A DNA stretch of 64,000 bases, taken from NCBI GenBank assembly GCA_001692895.1, contig KV748197.1:1121813-1185812 (forward strand). Reading direction: 5' to 3'. The translations under genes and the position numbers were made by a program. Origin of the DNA: Cenococcum geophilum 1.58. Taxonomy: Eukaryota; Ascomycota; Dothideomycetes; Gloniales; Gloniaceae. A model generated the notes under the pieces. That model made no database searches. It was not told the origin of the DNA and saw only the letters and a program-made list of their open reading frames with translations. Shown in pieces: positions 39,362 through 51,602 of the stretch. How positions within the stretch are numbered: the stretch's first letter is position 1; the number at the start of each line of letters is the position of its first letter.

Positions 39362-40560
39362 TTAGTATATTACTGCCAAGCTTAGTATGCAGAGGATTAA
39401 TAGTAAGAGGACGTTGCATAGAAGCAGTAAGGTAAGCCATTAGGCTACTAAAATTTAACTCTAACTTATTAATATAAGGTAGCTAATTTAATATAAAGCT
39501 ATTTTTAGGTAAGCTAGTAAGCTAAGTACTATATATTTTAACATTATAATAATTAGGATAATTAACCTTTAGAAAGTAAAGCTATAGTACTATAGCAGAG
39601 CGCCTTATAGTATACCGTTTAGTAAACCGCTAACTTAGGTATTTGCCACCTTCTACTGCTATAGGCCTTATAACTAGTATATCGAGTTTAGTAGGTAGCT
39701 ATGGTAGCTGCCTTTAAGTCTTTAATATATTCTGGCTAAAGCAGTAGATATAGCTAGTATAGCGATATTGCTAGCTATATATATGTACGACTTATAAATA
39801 AACGTATACGCGCGCAATTAGAAGCTCTTTTACTATAGTAAGTATAGGTAGGAAGCTAGGAATAGGCCCTAGATTGAGCTCGTTACTTTCACCAAATAGG
39901 GGAGAAAGGGTTAGATCTTTAAGGCTATTAGCGTCCTTAATATAGGCTTTATATATACCTATATTATTACCCTCTATAGCTAGGCCTATTTAGAACTACT
40001 ACTCCTTATAACAACTATATATCTCTATATATTTAGCCTATAGTATACTTCTAAACTTCTTAATTCGCTCCTAATTAACAGCTAAAATAGGGTGTAGTAT
40101 AGCTAAAGCCGTCGCTTATTATAAGGAAGGTGGTACTAGTACTAAGGTAGGTATTGGCGCTGGAGTAGGTATTAGTGCTAGAGTAGGTATTAGCGCTAGA
40201 GGAGGTATTAGCGCTAGAGGAGGCATTAGAGCTAGTTCCGGTAAGGACATATTTAGGCCCTCTTAGATAGCCCTTTTAGCTTTATCTATTATATATAGCG
40301 GAGGAGTTAATAAGTGAGCTTTACTATGCCAATTAAGAATACGGTGCTCCCGTTATATTGCCCTAATTCCCTTCTACTATTAAGCTATTTTAGGGGTATC
40401 TTAACTGTTCTGGCCGTAAGGTAAGAAGACGTCCTTAGTATCGGTTTTAGGTAAAGTATTTTACTAGCGCTTTATAGGATAAGTCTTAGTAGTAGAACCT
40501 AGCTGTACTTTCCGCCTATTTAAACTTATTTAGAAGCCTAGGAAAGTAAGTAAAAGTAGA
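39362..40560 (-). pseudogene. Helitron N-terminal coding region, decayed
   Basis: This stretch continues the Helitron frame on the far side of chromovirus C. It includes an 18-bp tandem array (40,146-40,235) that on the minus strand encodes a low-complexity Pro/Ala/Ile or Ser/Asn/Thr stretch, depending on frame. No catalytic motif is expected or seen here. Its assignment rests on continuity with the Rep segment. Confidence 0.55.
40146..40235. repeat. 18-bp tandem repeat (gtaggtattagcgctaga)
   Basis: Five imperfect 18-bp units lie inside the Helitron N-terminal relic. The unit length is a multiple of three, consistent with a formerly translated low-complexity tract. Confidence 0.8.
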
Positions 40561-41241
40561 AGTAATATATAGGGAAAACGCGCCTTTGACTGACACGCCT
40601 AATATAACTTTAAAAGCTTAGTAAATAGACCGTTTTTAATAAAATTAATATGGGGTTGTATTAAATAGCACTTGCTATACCTAACTAAAGTAGGTTCCGC
40701 CATAGCTAAGACGCGTATAGTAGTATTGATAGAGATATTAACAAAAAGATTGGTCTATTAATATTTTTAATAGTAAGATCTTAAATATTTTAAAGTTCGT
40801 CACGTGTATTCTATAGGTAGATACCGCCTGCAACTTTTTTTTAACCTAATTAAAAGCAGGCTTGGCAGAGTTTAAATTTGGGACCTGAAAGTAATAGACC
40901 ACTCGTAAACTCGGGTCAATAAATATTCTTAAAAAGTAGCTTTAGTTATAATCGAATAGATTTTTAAAAACACGTTATTTAGGGTAGAGGTAGGGCATTA
41001 AAAAGGTAGAAGAAAGATCCAGTCTCGAATCGACCCTCCTATATTTTCGCACCAAAGGCCCTTAGACGGCAACTAAGACAGCATTATTAAAAACCCTATT
41101 TCGTCTGAACTAACCCTAATTCGTCTGTAAAGTATACTAGTTAAGTACTAGCGAGATTTAATGTCTTGGTTGCCGGCTGAGTCGCTTACTGAGATAATCC
41201 TGCGGTCCTACCATGGAGGATCTGCGCTCAACTCGCTCTCG
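40561..41241. other. Transition from decayed repeats to the gene island
   Basis: AT-rich sequence grades into normal composition by about 41,150. I see no element boundary or gene. The promoter of the gene at 41,242 should lie here. Confidence 0.4.
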
Positions 41242-42158
41242 ATGAGAATGTTGCTTTCTTCAGGACTTCTGTCTATATTCGCCCTTCTGCCCTGGGCACT
41301 TGCACAGTCCTGCCACTTCCCAGATGGCTCTGTAGCGGGTTCTGATGTCCCCTGCAATCCGTCAGCGCTGGTAAGCGCTTGCTGTTTTTCAGACCAGGCT
41401 TGTCTCTCAAATGGGCTTTGCGTTTCCGATCCTCTGAACGACGCTTTGAAAGCCTATCACCGAGGCACCTGCACAGATCAAAACTTTAAATCATCCGCAT
41501 GTCCTAGGTTTTGCGAACGTACGATACAATCTGAAGTCTTCCGGTTGGTCCTGCGATGAGCGCTGACGTATATTTGTATAGTTCCCGCCGATAATGGCAC
41601 ACCAGTATTCAGCTGCAATACCACCGTCGACGAATACTGCTGTTATGATAATTGCCAATGCAATTCCAGTTATGAAACCATGTCATTTTCTGGAGAGCCA
41701 TATACCTTGACAATCATCGGCCAAGCGTATACCAACACACACGTGTCGACTTCCTCAGCATCCTCAGCATCCTCATCTACCACATCATCAGGCGCATCGT
41801 CATCGAGCCCAGCGAGCGCATCTGCCAGTGTTACAAGCTCAGCCGCATCCACAACCATAGGTATGGGGTAAAGCCAAGTCCAATTGGAAGCATAGCTGAT
41901 AATTCCGAATCAGCAACATCTTCTAGCCCGAGCAACAATAGTCATTCAACCGCAATTGGAGTTGGTGTCGGTGTCGGAGTGGGTGGAGCTCTCCTGGTTC
42001 TAGCAGGCGTGGCAGCTATGTGGTATTTCCGCCGCAGAAGGGGAGCGAAGTACCAGGCTGCTCACATGACGCCCCAGGAACTACCGGAGCAACACGGGAT
42101 TATTGAAGCTGCTGGAAGCGGTCCAATCAAATATGCTAGGTACACAGTCTACGAGTGA
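41242..42158 (+). CDS. Secreted-type Cys-rich, single-pass membrane protein (paralog 1)
   Basis: The model has three exons: 41,242-41,518, 41,582-41,860 and 41,914-42,158, with introns of 63 and 53 bp, giving 266 aa. I chose the ATG at 41,242 because it opens a signal peptide (MRMLLSSGLLSIFALLPWALA). An in-frame ATG at 41,161 would bury it. A Cys-rich ectodomain follows (CHFPDG, ACCFSDQACLSNGLC, CTDQNF, CPRFC, EYCCYDNCQC), then a Ser/Thr/Ala-rich stalk likely O-glycosylated. A transmembrane helix starts near AIGVGVGVGVGGALLVLAG, with an RRRRG stop-transfer and a short cytoplasmic tail. The architecture resembles fungal wall-stress-sensor-like proteins, but no named domain is recognised. A paralog lies inverted at 51,603. 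Confidence 0.82.
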
Positions 42159-42714
42159 ATGCGCGCTTCGGAAGAACAACTAACGAAAGACTGGCAGGTC
42201 TGAACTGCCTGTTTCGCTAGACCATTTCCCGCAAGTGCAGCCAATGGAGCTAGATGGAACGACGAGGGAAAGCAATAGGCAGATCTAGTGATGGTTGGAC
42301 ATGCTACATAGTGTTAATTTCGGCATTAGCGACGTCTTCAGTATGCGTTCTTTGGACTGGTATTTGGGACCGCGCTGTGCGCTGATTCTCCATTCTTCTC
42401 ACGGAAATCCGAATTGGGCAAGCCGACGAAATGGTAGTTCGGTGGGTGAGGGTTTAGGCATAATGTCGGCATGATGGCCTTCCCCGCAAGTGGGTGAGGG
42501 GTGAGATTTAAAATAACTGGTGGCGTAAGGCGGGTGGCGACCAGGGATTCTTCGTTGGTGGAGCTGAGCAGTTCGCCTTGGCATCCAAACATGCCCCGTT
42601 TACCTCAGTGGACTCATACTAAGAAATCGATTGCGCTGGCGCGCTCAACTCCTTCGGATATTTGATCGATTTCTTAGTCTAAGGGACTTTGGCGGGATTT
42701 GTATGGAAGCATAA
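42159..42714. other. Intergenic, small inverted repeat only
   Basis: Non-decayed spacer without a supported gene. It holds one short perfect inverted repeat, actaagaaatcgat (42,618-42,631) and its complement (42,665-42,678). Minus-strand open frames at 42,338-42,592 have no recognisable content and I do not call them. Confidence 0.5.
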
Positions 42715-43200
42715 GCTTTTTTTGTAAGGAAAACTTATAAACCCCAACAAAATTATTTAATCTCCCCACAACGTATTTTAAGGTAAAAATTATATCAAAT
42801 TACTTAGGAGATCTAGCTCTATAGATTATAAGATTTTAGGCTTTTTATACCTTACGTAGGCCCGTATATAAGGGTACGTAAAGGTGCTCACGCTTTTAAC
42901 AATAAGAATTTTAACTTTAACGAAATTAATCTTAGATTTAGGAGGGGACAATATAATTCTAAAGCTGTTAGTATATAAAGTAGCCCCCTGAAATATATCT
43001 ATGAACTTTTGAAGACTTTATTTTATTACGTCGTAGAGGAAATCCCCTTATAAAATCGCTAAAACTAAGATTTTGCTTACGCTTTTAACAAAACTCGCCA
43101 AAGGCTCTCAGACGTGATTTTGCAAGAAGGAAGACGGCGTAGCTGTTATTCCGACGCTAGCCAAAAAAAATCACGTCTGAGCTCGCTGAGGTAAGTTCAC
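42715..43200. repeat. Repeat family R1, copy 2
   Basis: It resembles 23,240-24,470 without the minisatellite. Near its right end a perfect 15-bp hairpin ctcagacgtgatttt (43,107-43,121) / complement (43,167-43,181) is shared with copy 1. Both copies continue for a few bases (gctc.ctgaggtaag) and then diverge, so this is probably the element end. Its type is unknown; no coding sequence. Confidence 0.65.
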
Positions 43201-43232
43201 CGCTTCCGAAATGGGATACTCACATAATGGGG

Positions 43233-43505
43233 CTCTCAGTCGGAGAAAAAGGTGGCCGATATTCGTCCATGCGCCCACTAAGCGAGCGCAGTCTATTTGA
43301 TGTAAACAAGACACTTATTACCACTCTCACACCTTATAATGCCTTCTTATAAGGTAGTTACAGTACGTAAATTAGTCGCGCGCCCTTATATACCCCCGTA
43401 GAAGCTTTTTGCGGACTCCGGGATCCTTACTACGCCTTAACGGTGCGGTGTTTTGTAGTGCGGGCGCATGGACGAATATCGGCCACCTTTTTCTCCGACT
43501 CAGAG
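43233..43505. repeat. 273-bp inverted-repeat (MITE-like) element upstream of HIS7
   Basis: Arms 43,238-43,276 and 43,462-43,500 are perfectly complementary over 39 bp. They extend outward to 43,233 and 43,505 with one mismatch. The spacer is about 185 bp. The element ends 95 bp before the HIS7 start codon, so HIS7 transcription probably starts in or beside it (inference). No clear target duplication was seen. Confidence 0.8.
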
Positions 43506-43599
43506 TGGGGGTGGCACAAAAAGTTACCGCAGCTGGCTCCTCGTTCCTTTCAATTATTTCATTTAACATCATTGAAGGTGATCTACTACTCTGCTCGAC

Positions 43600-45383
43600 A
43601 TGCCGACTGTCCATTTACTCGACTATGTCGCTGGCAATGTTCGTTCACTGGTTAATGCCATCGAGAAAATTGGCTATACAATTGAGTGGGTGAAATCTCC
43701 CGCCGACATTGTTAAAGCTGAGGTAAAGACCCTTACATACTTCTCATAGAAGTAGGTTGGATGCTTATTACGGCTCCGTGCTGATGTCACAGACGCTCAG
43801 AAACTCATAATCCCTGGCGTCGGTCACTTTGGTCATTGCATGAGCCAACTCGCGAAGGCTGGATATGTGGAACCTATACAAGAATACATTCAGGCCGGGA
43901 AGCCATTTATGGGAATTTGTGTGGGCTTACAGGCACTTTTTCAAGGCTCTGAAGAGGATGCCCTTGTACCTGGCCTGGGCCTTATACCCGGACAGTTGAA
44001 GAAGTTTCAGGACACGGATAAAAGTGTGCCGCATATTGGTTGGAATTCCGCCAACACATCACCCCCGAGGGAAGTCACACAGGAGAGCCTATATGGCCTG
44101 AGGCCAAGCAGCAAATACTATTATGTACATTCGTATGCTGTGCCGTACCATGAAGGACGACTGGAGAAGTCCGGATGGAGCGTGGCTACCGCGCGTTATG
44201 GAAATGAAGAATTCGTGGGGGCAATTGCTAAAGACAATATTTTCGCAACTCAGTTCCACCCTGAAAAGAGTGGCGCTGCCGGTATGCGGGTTATAAAGGC
44301 ATTCTTGGAAGGGAGGCGGCTAGAAAAGCTTGAAGAGAAGCCGTCAGCAGCATTAACAAGTGAAGGTCTAACACGTCGAGTCATCGCATGCCTTGATGTT
44401 CGAACAAATGACCAAGGGGATCTCGTGGTTACGAAGGGCGATCAATATGATGTCCGGGAAAAGGATGGAGTGTCTTCAGGTGGTGCTGTGCGTAACTTGG
44501 GCAAACCTGTTGACATGGCTAAGAAATACTACGAACAAGGTGCTGACGAAGTTACATTCCTCAACATCACCTCGTTCCGGAACTGCCCAGTTGCCGATAC
44601 ACCTATGCTCGAGATTTTACGAAGAACTTCCGAGACTGTATTTGTTCCTTTGACTATTGGCGGTGGAATACGGGATACTGTCGACACCGACGGAACGAAA
44701 ATATCTGCTCTTGATATTGCTACAATGTACTTTAAGTCAGGTGCGGACAAAGTGAGTATTGGATCAGATGCCGTGATTGCTGCAGAGGACTATTATACCC
44801 GTGGGAAAATACTGGCAGGTAACACTGCCGTCGAGACTATCTCTGCTGCCTACGGGAACCAAGCCGTGGTCGTCAGTGTGGATCCTCGGCGAGTCTATGT
44901 CTCCTCCCCGTCATCAACATCTCACCACACAATCAAATCCTCAACGTTAGGTCCTAACGGCGAGGAATACTGTTGGTATCAGTGCACAATTAAGGGTGGA
45001 CGTGAGGGCCGCGACTTTGATGTACGGCAACTGGTTGTAGCAGTTGAAGCCATGGGTGCGGGAGAGATATTACTGAATTGTATTGACAAGGATGGGACAA
45101 ATAGTGGGTTTGATCTTGAACTAATCAATGACGTTAAGCAAACAATCAAGATTCCAGTAATCGCAAGTAGTGGGGCCGGAAATCCGAAACATTTCAGAGA
45201 AGTGTTTGAAAAGACAACTACAGATGCTGCGCTGGGTGCTGGAATGGTGAGTTTACTGATCACCATAGGTTCTGCACTTTCTGATAATCACAGTTTCACA
45301 GAGGAGAATATACCGTGAAGCAGGTGAAGGAATACTTGCAGGAGGAAGGATTGCTTGTGCGGCAGTTTGAAGAGACAATATAG
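43600..45383 (+). CDS. HIS7: Imidazole glycerol phosphate synthase, fused glutaminase-cyclase
   Basis: The enzyme converts PRFAR and glutamine-derived ammonia to imidazole glycerol phosphate (histidine pathway) and AICAR (purine pathway) in the cytosol. Three exons, 43,600-43,722, 43,801-45,246 and 45,294-45,383, give 552 aa, the usual length of the fungal fusion. The first intron acceptor is the CAG before [13 protein letters not shown], which restores the family sequence. The N-terminal glutaminase has Cys81 in GICVGLQ, and His194 and Glu196 in TQFHPEKSG. The cyclase (TIM barrel) starts near residue 233, with Asp240 in ACLDV and Asp470 in NCIDKDG. The third exon supplies the normal C terminus [13 protein letters not shown]. 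Convergent with DIM1, 257 bp apart. Intact. Confidence 0.97.
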
Positions 45384-45640
45384 CAAAGCGAATGGTAGAC
45401 TTATCAGTGCTAATATGCTCAAAAAGTAATAGATACTGCTGATGGCTACTTCTACTGTAGATCTATCTTAGGTAACTTGGTATCATCATCGAAGGTCAAC
45501 TCTATATGCAGCACTTTGCAGTGTTCGAGGGCTTGCACCATAATCTCGTTCCGCAACATTATCTTTACCAAGCCCAGTTCTCCTTGAACACCATGTTATG
45601 CCCCCAAGAACCGAACGCTAGATGCTATATCAGAGCCATT

Positions 45641-47099
<1,459 letters not shown>

Positions 47100-48699
47100 A
47101 TGGGACGCCAGTCCTCGTCTGGCCTCTCGTCTGCGCCATCTGACATTCCTGGGCTGACTTCTGCAGCTAGTGCGGACCTCACTGAACGAGCTGGGACGAA
47201 AACCTCAATTCAGGGCAAGACAGGCAGTAGAAAACGCAAAGCTGAGTCTATAACCCAATCAGTAAAGAAAACGAAGCGAGCGGGCGCTGCAGCAAAAGTA
47301 CCCTACGCAGGGATTCCCGCAGACGAAGCAGAAGAGGCTCCAAAAGCCACTCCCAAAAAGGGCAAGAAGCCTTACGAGATTGAGATGGAAGAGGATACTG
47401 AAGCCGAAGTGACAGTCACCAAGAAGAAGGTTCAACGAAAGCGCAAAGCAAAGGAAGATTTGGAGGCCGAAGCCATGCCGCTTGCTGTGCGGACAGTTGG
47501 TTCGAAGTTGTTGGTCGGAGCACATGTTAGTGCTGCTGGAGGTCTGGTCGCATATACCAAGCTATCGTGAATATCGTTTGCTGATATTTGATATTCTCTA
47601 GGAGTTCACAACAGCATTGCTAATTGTGTTAAGATCGGGTTCGTTCTCCTTAACGCTCATTCTTTCGTTTGGGCAATAACCCTAGCTAACGCGCGATAGT
47701 GGAAATGCTTTCGCTGTCTTCCTTAAGTCTCAGCGCAAATGGGCCAACCCAGCGTTGTCAACTGAACATATCACTCTGTTCAAAGCTGCCTGTAAAACGC
47801 ACAACATCGCTCCCTCGCAAACTGCTGTCCCCCACGGCTCCTACCTTGTGAACCTTGCGCACACAGACGCTGCTCGTACAACCCAGGCCTACGACTCCTT
47901 CGTTGAAGACCTCTCAAGATGTCAGAAACTCGGCATAAAACTCTATAACTTCCACCCCGGCAATTCGGCTAGCTCTACACACGAGGAGGCTATCGCACAC
48001 ATCGCAGGCAATCTCAATCGCGCTCATGCAGACCCAAGCACTGGTACCGTTATCACACTTCTAGAGACTATGGCTAGTCTCGGCAACACTATCGGTGGTA
48101 CTTTCGACGATCTCGCATCCATCATTTCCCTTGTCAATGACAAATCTCGAGTGGGCGTGTGTCTTGATACTTGCCATGTCTTTGCTGCAGGCTATGACTT
48201 ACGCACCCCAGAGACCTTCTCTACGACGATATCGGCATTCGATAAGGTCATTGGCCTGAAGTATCTCAAAGCGCTTCACATAAACGATTCCAAAGCTCCA
48301 TTAGGTAGTCACAGAGATTTGCATGCGAATATCGGAACGGGTTTTCTGGGTCTTCGTGCTTTTCATAATATCGTCAACGAGCCACGGCTCTGGGGCTTGC
48401 CGATGGTGTTGGAGACGCCAATTGATGTTGCCGCTGCAGATGGGAAGAAAGACGAGGACAGAGGAATCTGGGCGAAGGAAATCAAATTACTGGAGAGTTT
48501 GGTAGGTATGGATATTAACTCAAAGGAGTTCGTGGAGCTCGAGGAAAGCCTACAGAAGCAGGGAATTAAGGAGAGGGAAAAGGTGCAGGACCAGGTTGGA
48601 AGGAAGAAGGCCAAGGATGCAAAGGGAAAGACTAAAGGCAAGGGAAAGAGAGCTAAAAAGCAGAAGAGTGATGATGAAGGCCTGAGTGAAGATGAGTAG
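47100..48699 (+). CDS. APN1: AP endonuclease, endonuclease IV family
   Basis: The enzyme cleaves DNA 5' to abasic sites and removes 3' blocking groups in base-excision repair (nucleus, mitochondria). Exons 47,100-47,541, 47,602-47,638 and 47,700-48,699 give 492 aa. The 37-nt middle exon encodes GVHNSIANCVKIGG and restores the family sequence between AHVSAAGG and NAFAVFLKSQRKW; the second intron has a GCTAAC branch site. Trinuclear zinc ligands fit His245 (NFHPGN), Glu282 (LLETM), Asp316 and His319 (CLDTCHVFAAGYD), His353 (LHINDSK), Asp366 and His368 (HRDLHANIG) and Glu398 (VLETPID). The N-terminal ~135 residues and the C-terminal tail are Lys/Arg/Glu-rich, suggesting nuclear targeting or DNA contact. 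Intact. Confidence 0.96.
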
Positions 48700-49518
48700 C
48701 GGTCTGGGGAGGCTACTACCAGTAGGCCTCAGCAATTATTAAATTCTGATGGCCGCATTCCTTCCTTCTGCTTTACTGACTTTGGACAAGATACCCAGTT
48801 TTGAGGTGTAACTTCGGGCATTTGGTGGCATCTCCTCCGGACCAATCTATATGGTGGAGACCTTGGACTCACTAAATGACCTCAAGTTTCCCGACATTCG
48901 GACTATGGGATGGCGTTTACCATGAAGTTCAGCAGTACCTAAAAGTCTCACATGGCTCTATTAGATTAGGCACTCAAAATGAAATTGCGTATCAAAAGTC
49001 TTGTAATGTATTGCTATAGTGCGCCCCTTCTCCACTCACAGATGATCAATGAACCACACATAATATTGCATATTGCTTGGAAAACGACTCATTCTATTTT
49101 CTCTCTTTTAAATTTAACAAGCGCAACTAATATACGCAGTTGGCAACTTCTACTCCAAAATAATCATCCCAAATAAAAATACATTAATTCGGTCCTCCCA
49201 GCCGCTACAGTGATTTATTTGGACCGGCATGAACACTCGTTCCAGTTGGAACCAAAATGGCGGGCTAGCCTATATAGGTAATTATTATTCCTATCTAAGT
49301 ATGGTGCATTGGATTTGGAGTACCCAGATCCACGCCACGCACTGGTCCCAGCCACCCTCAGTCCTTCACCTATGCATACGATGGCTCGAGTCTCAGAATA
49401 TGTACTCACTCGCTACTACTGGCTCCTTGCATCAAAATCTATCAGGAAACTAGATTTCATCTCCCGAAGCATTGTCTGGTGTCGACCTGGCGCCGATCAC
49501 TACTATACTAGGGTTAGA
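48700..49518. other. Intergenic, nothing recognised
   Basis: Normal-composition spacer between APN1 and the coiled-coil gene. Short open frames on both strands show no family similarity, signal peptide or codon bias. Confidence 0.5.
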
Positions 49519-51150
49519 TCAGGGATGCCTGCGACTCATCCACCGTGTATATATAGCTTCATTTTCTTCGTAGATCAATCTACATACGAGTTTGTTCCTG
49601 ACCTGGTATGTCCGGCTAACATCTGGTGAGACGGTTCTAGGCACCGCTTCACCCAATTCAGCTCCATCATCGCATGTTTGCGGGATTGTTGAATAACTGG
49701 CGGGCTGATGGACTCTGCTCCTGGGCTTAGAAAGGCATCGACAGAAGGGAACTGCCTTTGATGTACTTGCAGCACTCGCTAACACTCTGATATGAGTTGT
49801 TTTCTTAGCAAGTTCCGTTTTGAGATTCTCGATGATTTTATCTCTGCTCTGGATCTCCTTTGCCGCCTTCCAGGCAATAGCGGTAAAAGGGAATGGGGCT
49901 TGGTTCTTGAGATTGGCGATCTCCTCGGCAGCATTTTCATGATGTTGCTTCACTTGCCGAAGCTCTCTCTGAAGTATGTCAATCTGGGTGCTCTTCTCAC
50001 TCAGATCAAACCTAAGTTTTCCTGTTTCTAAGCTGCTTGCTGCTAGGGCTTCGTTGGATTTGCTGTTACCATTTCCGAAGTCCTCATGCAGTTCTTTGAT
50101 AGTGATGTCCTTGGATGCTAGGCGGTCTTCGAACTTGAGCTTGTCAGCGTCATAACGGCACTGAAGGCCGTCAATAAGAGCATCATTATCAGCTAGGTCT
50201 ACGTATAATTTAATTTTGATGCCTTCCAAACGGAGCTTAAGGTCCGTCTCCCGTTCGACTGTTCGCAGTCTTTCGAGTTCAGCAGCTCTAGTTAGTTCCC
50301 TGAGCTCATCCTGACGTTCCGCTAAAGCTTGCACTAGAGCTGTTGAACGGACGATCAGGAATGAGAACTCTGTCTATTAAATGTGACTCTAGGGCCTCTA
50401 TATATACATGAGGTAGTTGTATGCAACTGAGACAGGTGGTAAGACTTATGAGGGTAAGCAGCTGAGTGGTGAGATATACGAAAGTAAGCAGCCGAAAATA
50501 GTAAGCAAGTCCTATTTGGGTCGACAAGAGCGCTATTTTCAGCTTTTTGGACTTTGACTTTGCGATCAAGCTGGGACCACTCCCCTTCTACTCTTTCGAG
50601 CTTCTCCTCGGCGGCCATGCATTGGCCCTTAACTGATTTCCACAAACCCTCCGACACGCGAAGTTTTGTGTTCATTGCTCTAACCCCGGTGTACGCTGTG
50701 GCTAACTCAGCCTTTAGACTATCAATTTCCTGTCGGAGAGCAGTGGTATTTTCCGAACCTTCCCTCTTTTCTTCTTCAGACAAACTGTCCTTCCAGTCGA
50801 GCTTCTTCTTCAATTCAAGGATTTCGTCTTGCAGCTGCCTAATATCTTTTTGAGCCTGTATCTTAAAATCCGTGAAAAGGCTTCCAAAGTGCTCTATTCT
50901 CTTCAAGATCCTGAATATACCCGTCCTTGATCTGTTCATCGCAGTCATGTGATGACTTGTCGGTCCTGGATGGTGTAAGTGACTGCTGCCCTGTGAAGAA
51001 CCGGTAGATCATGATTGCTCCTGTGACAGCCATTGACTTAAATGGCTTTATCGAATACGGTCTCAGAAGCATGCGTTCAGGTGCCTTGTCATAGTCAGAG
51101 GCTTTAACCACAGTTGCTAGCTCTCTCTCAGCAGATGAGTAAGAAAACAT
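49519..51150 (-). CDS. Coiled-coil protein of unknown function (exon model uncertain)
   Basis: Three minus-strand frames seem to belong together. The first starts at ATG 51,150 (MFSYSSAERELATVVKASDY) and has a weak hydrophobic stretch (SMAVTGAIMIYRFF). The second (about 50,530-50,945) is strongly heptad-like (IRQLQDEILELKKKLDW, LRQEIDSLKAELATAYTG). The third (49,519-50,334) is coiled coil up to ILQRELRQVKQHHENAAEEI and ends in a non-coiled tail. The second and third are joined by an intron of roughly 140-170 bp ending CAACAG near 50,335. The join of first to second is unclear: candidate introns are only 40-52 bp with weak donors, or a frameshift exists. The second frame also has its own ATG at 50,948. 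I do not recognise a family. Confidence 0.5.
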
Positions 51151-51602
51151 GGTGATACTTTGTGTCGTTGTCAAGGCAGATGAAATTGATATACTTAGGC
51201 CGGCTAAGTATATGAAATCTGGTGGTATATCGTCTTTGGCAGACTCGGAGAAGAGAACGGGTATCGACGCAAGTTTAGTAAATCGTAGAGACTTATCGTG
51301 AAAACTTATGTGTGAACTCGCACTGCATTGTGCTACCCGCCTACGAAAACAACACGAACAACGAGATACTCTCGGTTTCTTTGTCTTTTCTTCTCTACAC
51401 AATGCTTTGTAGTAGGTATGCATATTAATTGGGAGGTGTATGATTATCATCAACCTATTTATTAAACCTCGAGATGCTCAAATAAATATATCTCTTAATT
51501 TCTTGGCAGATTGTGCAGACTGGCTAAGTTCTCGGTCCAGACTTCAGCCAATGAACCACGCTAGTCATTTTAAGTATCGCATCGATTCGGAGATGCTAAG
51601 CT
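51151..51602. other. Intergenic spacer
   Basis: No supported gene or repeat. It presumably holds the promoter of the coiled-coil gene and the 3' UTR of the membrane-protein gene that ends at 51,603. Confidence 0.45.

Larger units (their letters stand above)
26097..40560 (-). mobile_element. Helitron relic (HUH Rep + Pif1-type helicase), split by two insertions
   Basis: Removing the retroposon copy (28,297-30,539, one target duplication) and chromovirus C (33,015-39,356) leaves about 5.9 kb of minus-strand sequence. Its decayed reading frame runs Helitron-like N-terminal region, HUH Rep, Helitron-specific linker, Pif1 helicase. That is the length and order of an autonomous Helitron. The left limit is set by where the satellite stops; the right limit is a guess. 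I did not find a convincing 5' TC or 3' CTRR terminus. A strong hairpin near the 3' side is listed separately. Confidence 0.75.

Noticed and set aside
41670-41858. Acidic minus-strand frame opposite the Cys-rich protein
   Set aside because: It is the antisense of the Ser/Thr/Ala-rich stalk of the real plus-strand gene.
41861-41895. 35-bp intron ending CATAG in paralog 1
   Set aside because: Too short for a fungal intron; the 53-bp alternative ending at 41,913 keeps frame and has a branch-site-like GCTGATAA.
42338-42592. 84-codon minus-strand frame
   Set aside because: No family similarity, no signal peptide; overlaps a second random frame.
43723-43790. Alternative HIS7 intron 1 acceptors (TCATAG, GTCACAG)
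   Set aside because: They introduce a stop or extra residues; the CAG at 43,798-43,800 restores the family sequence exactly.
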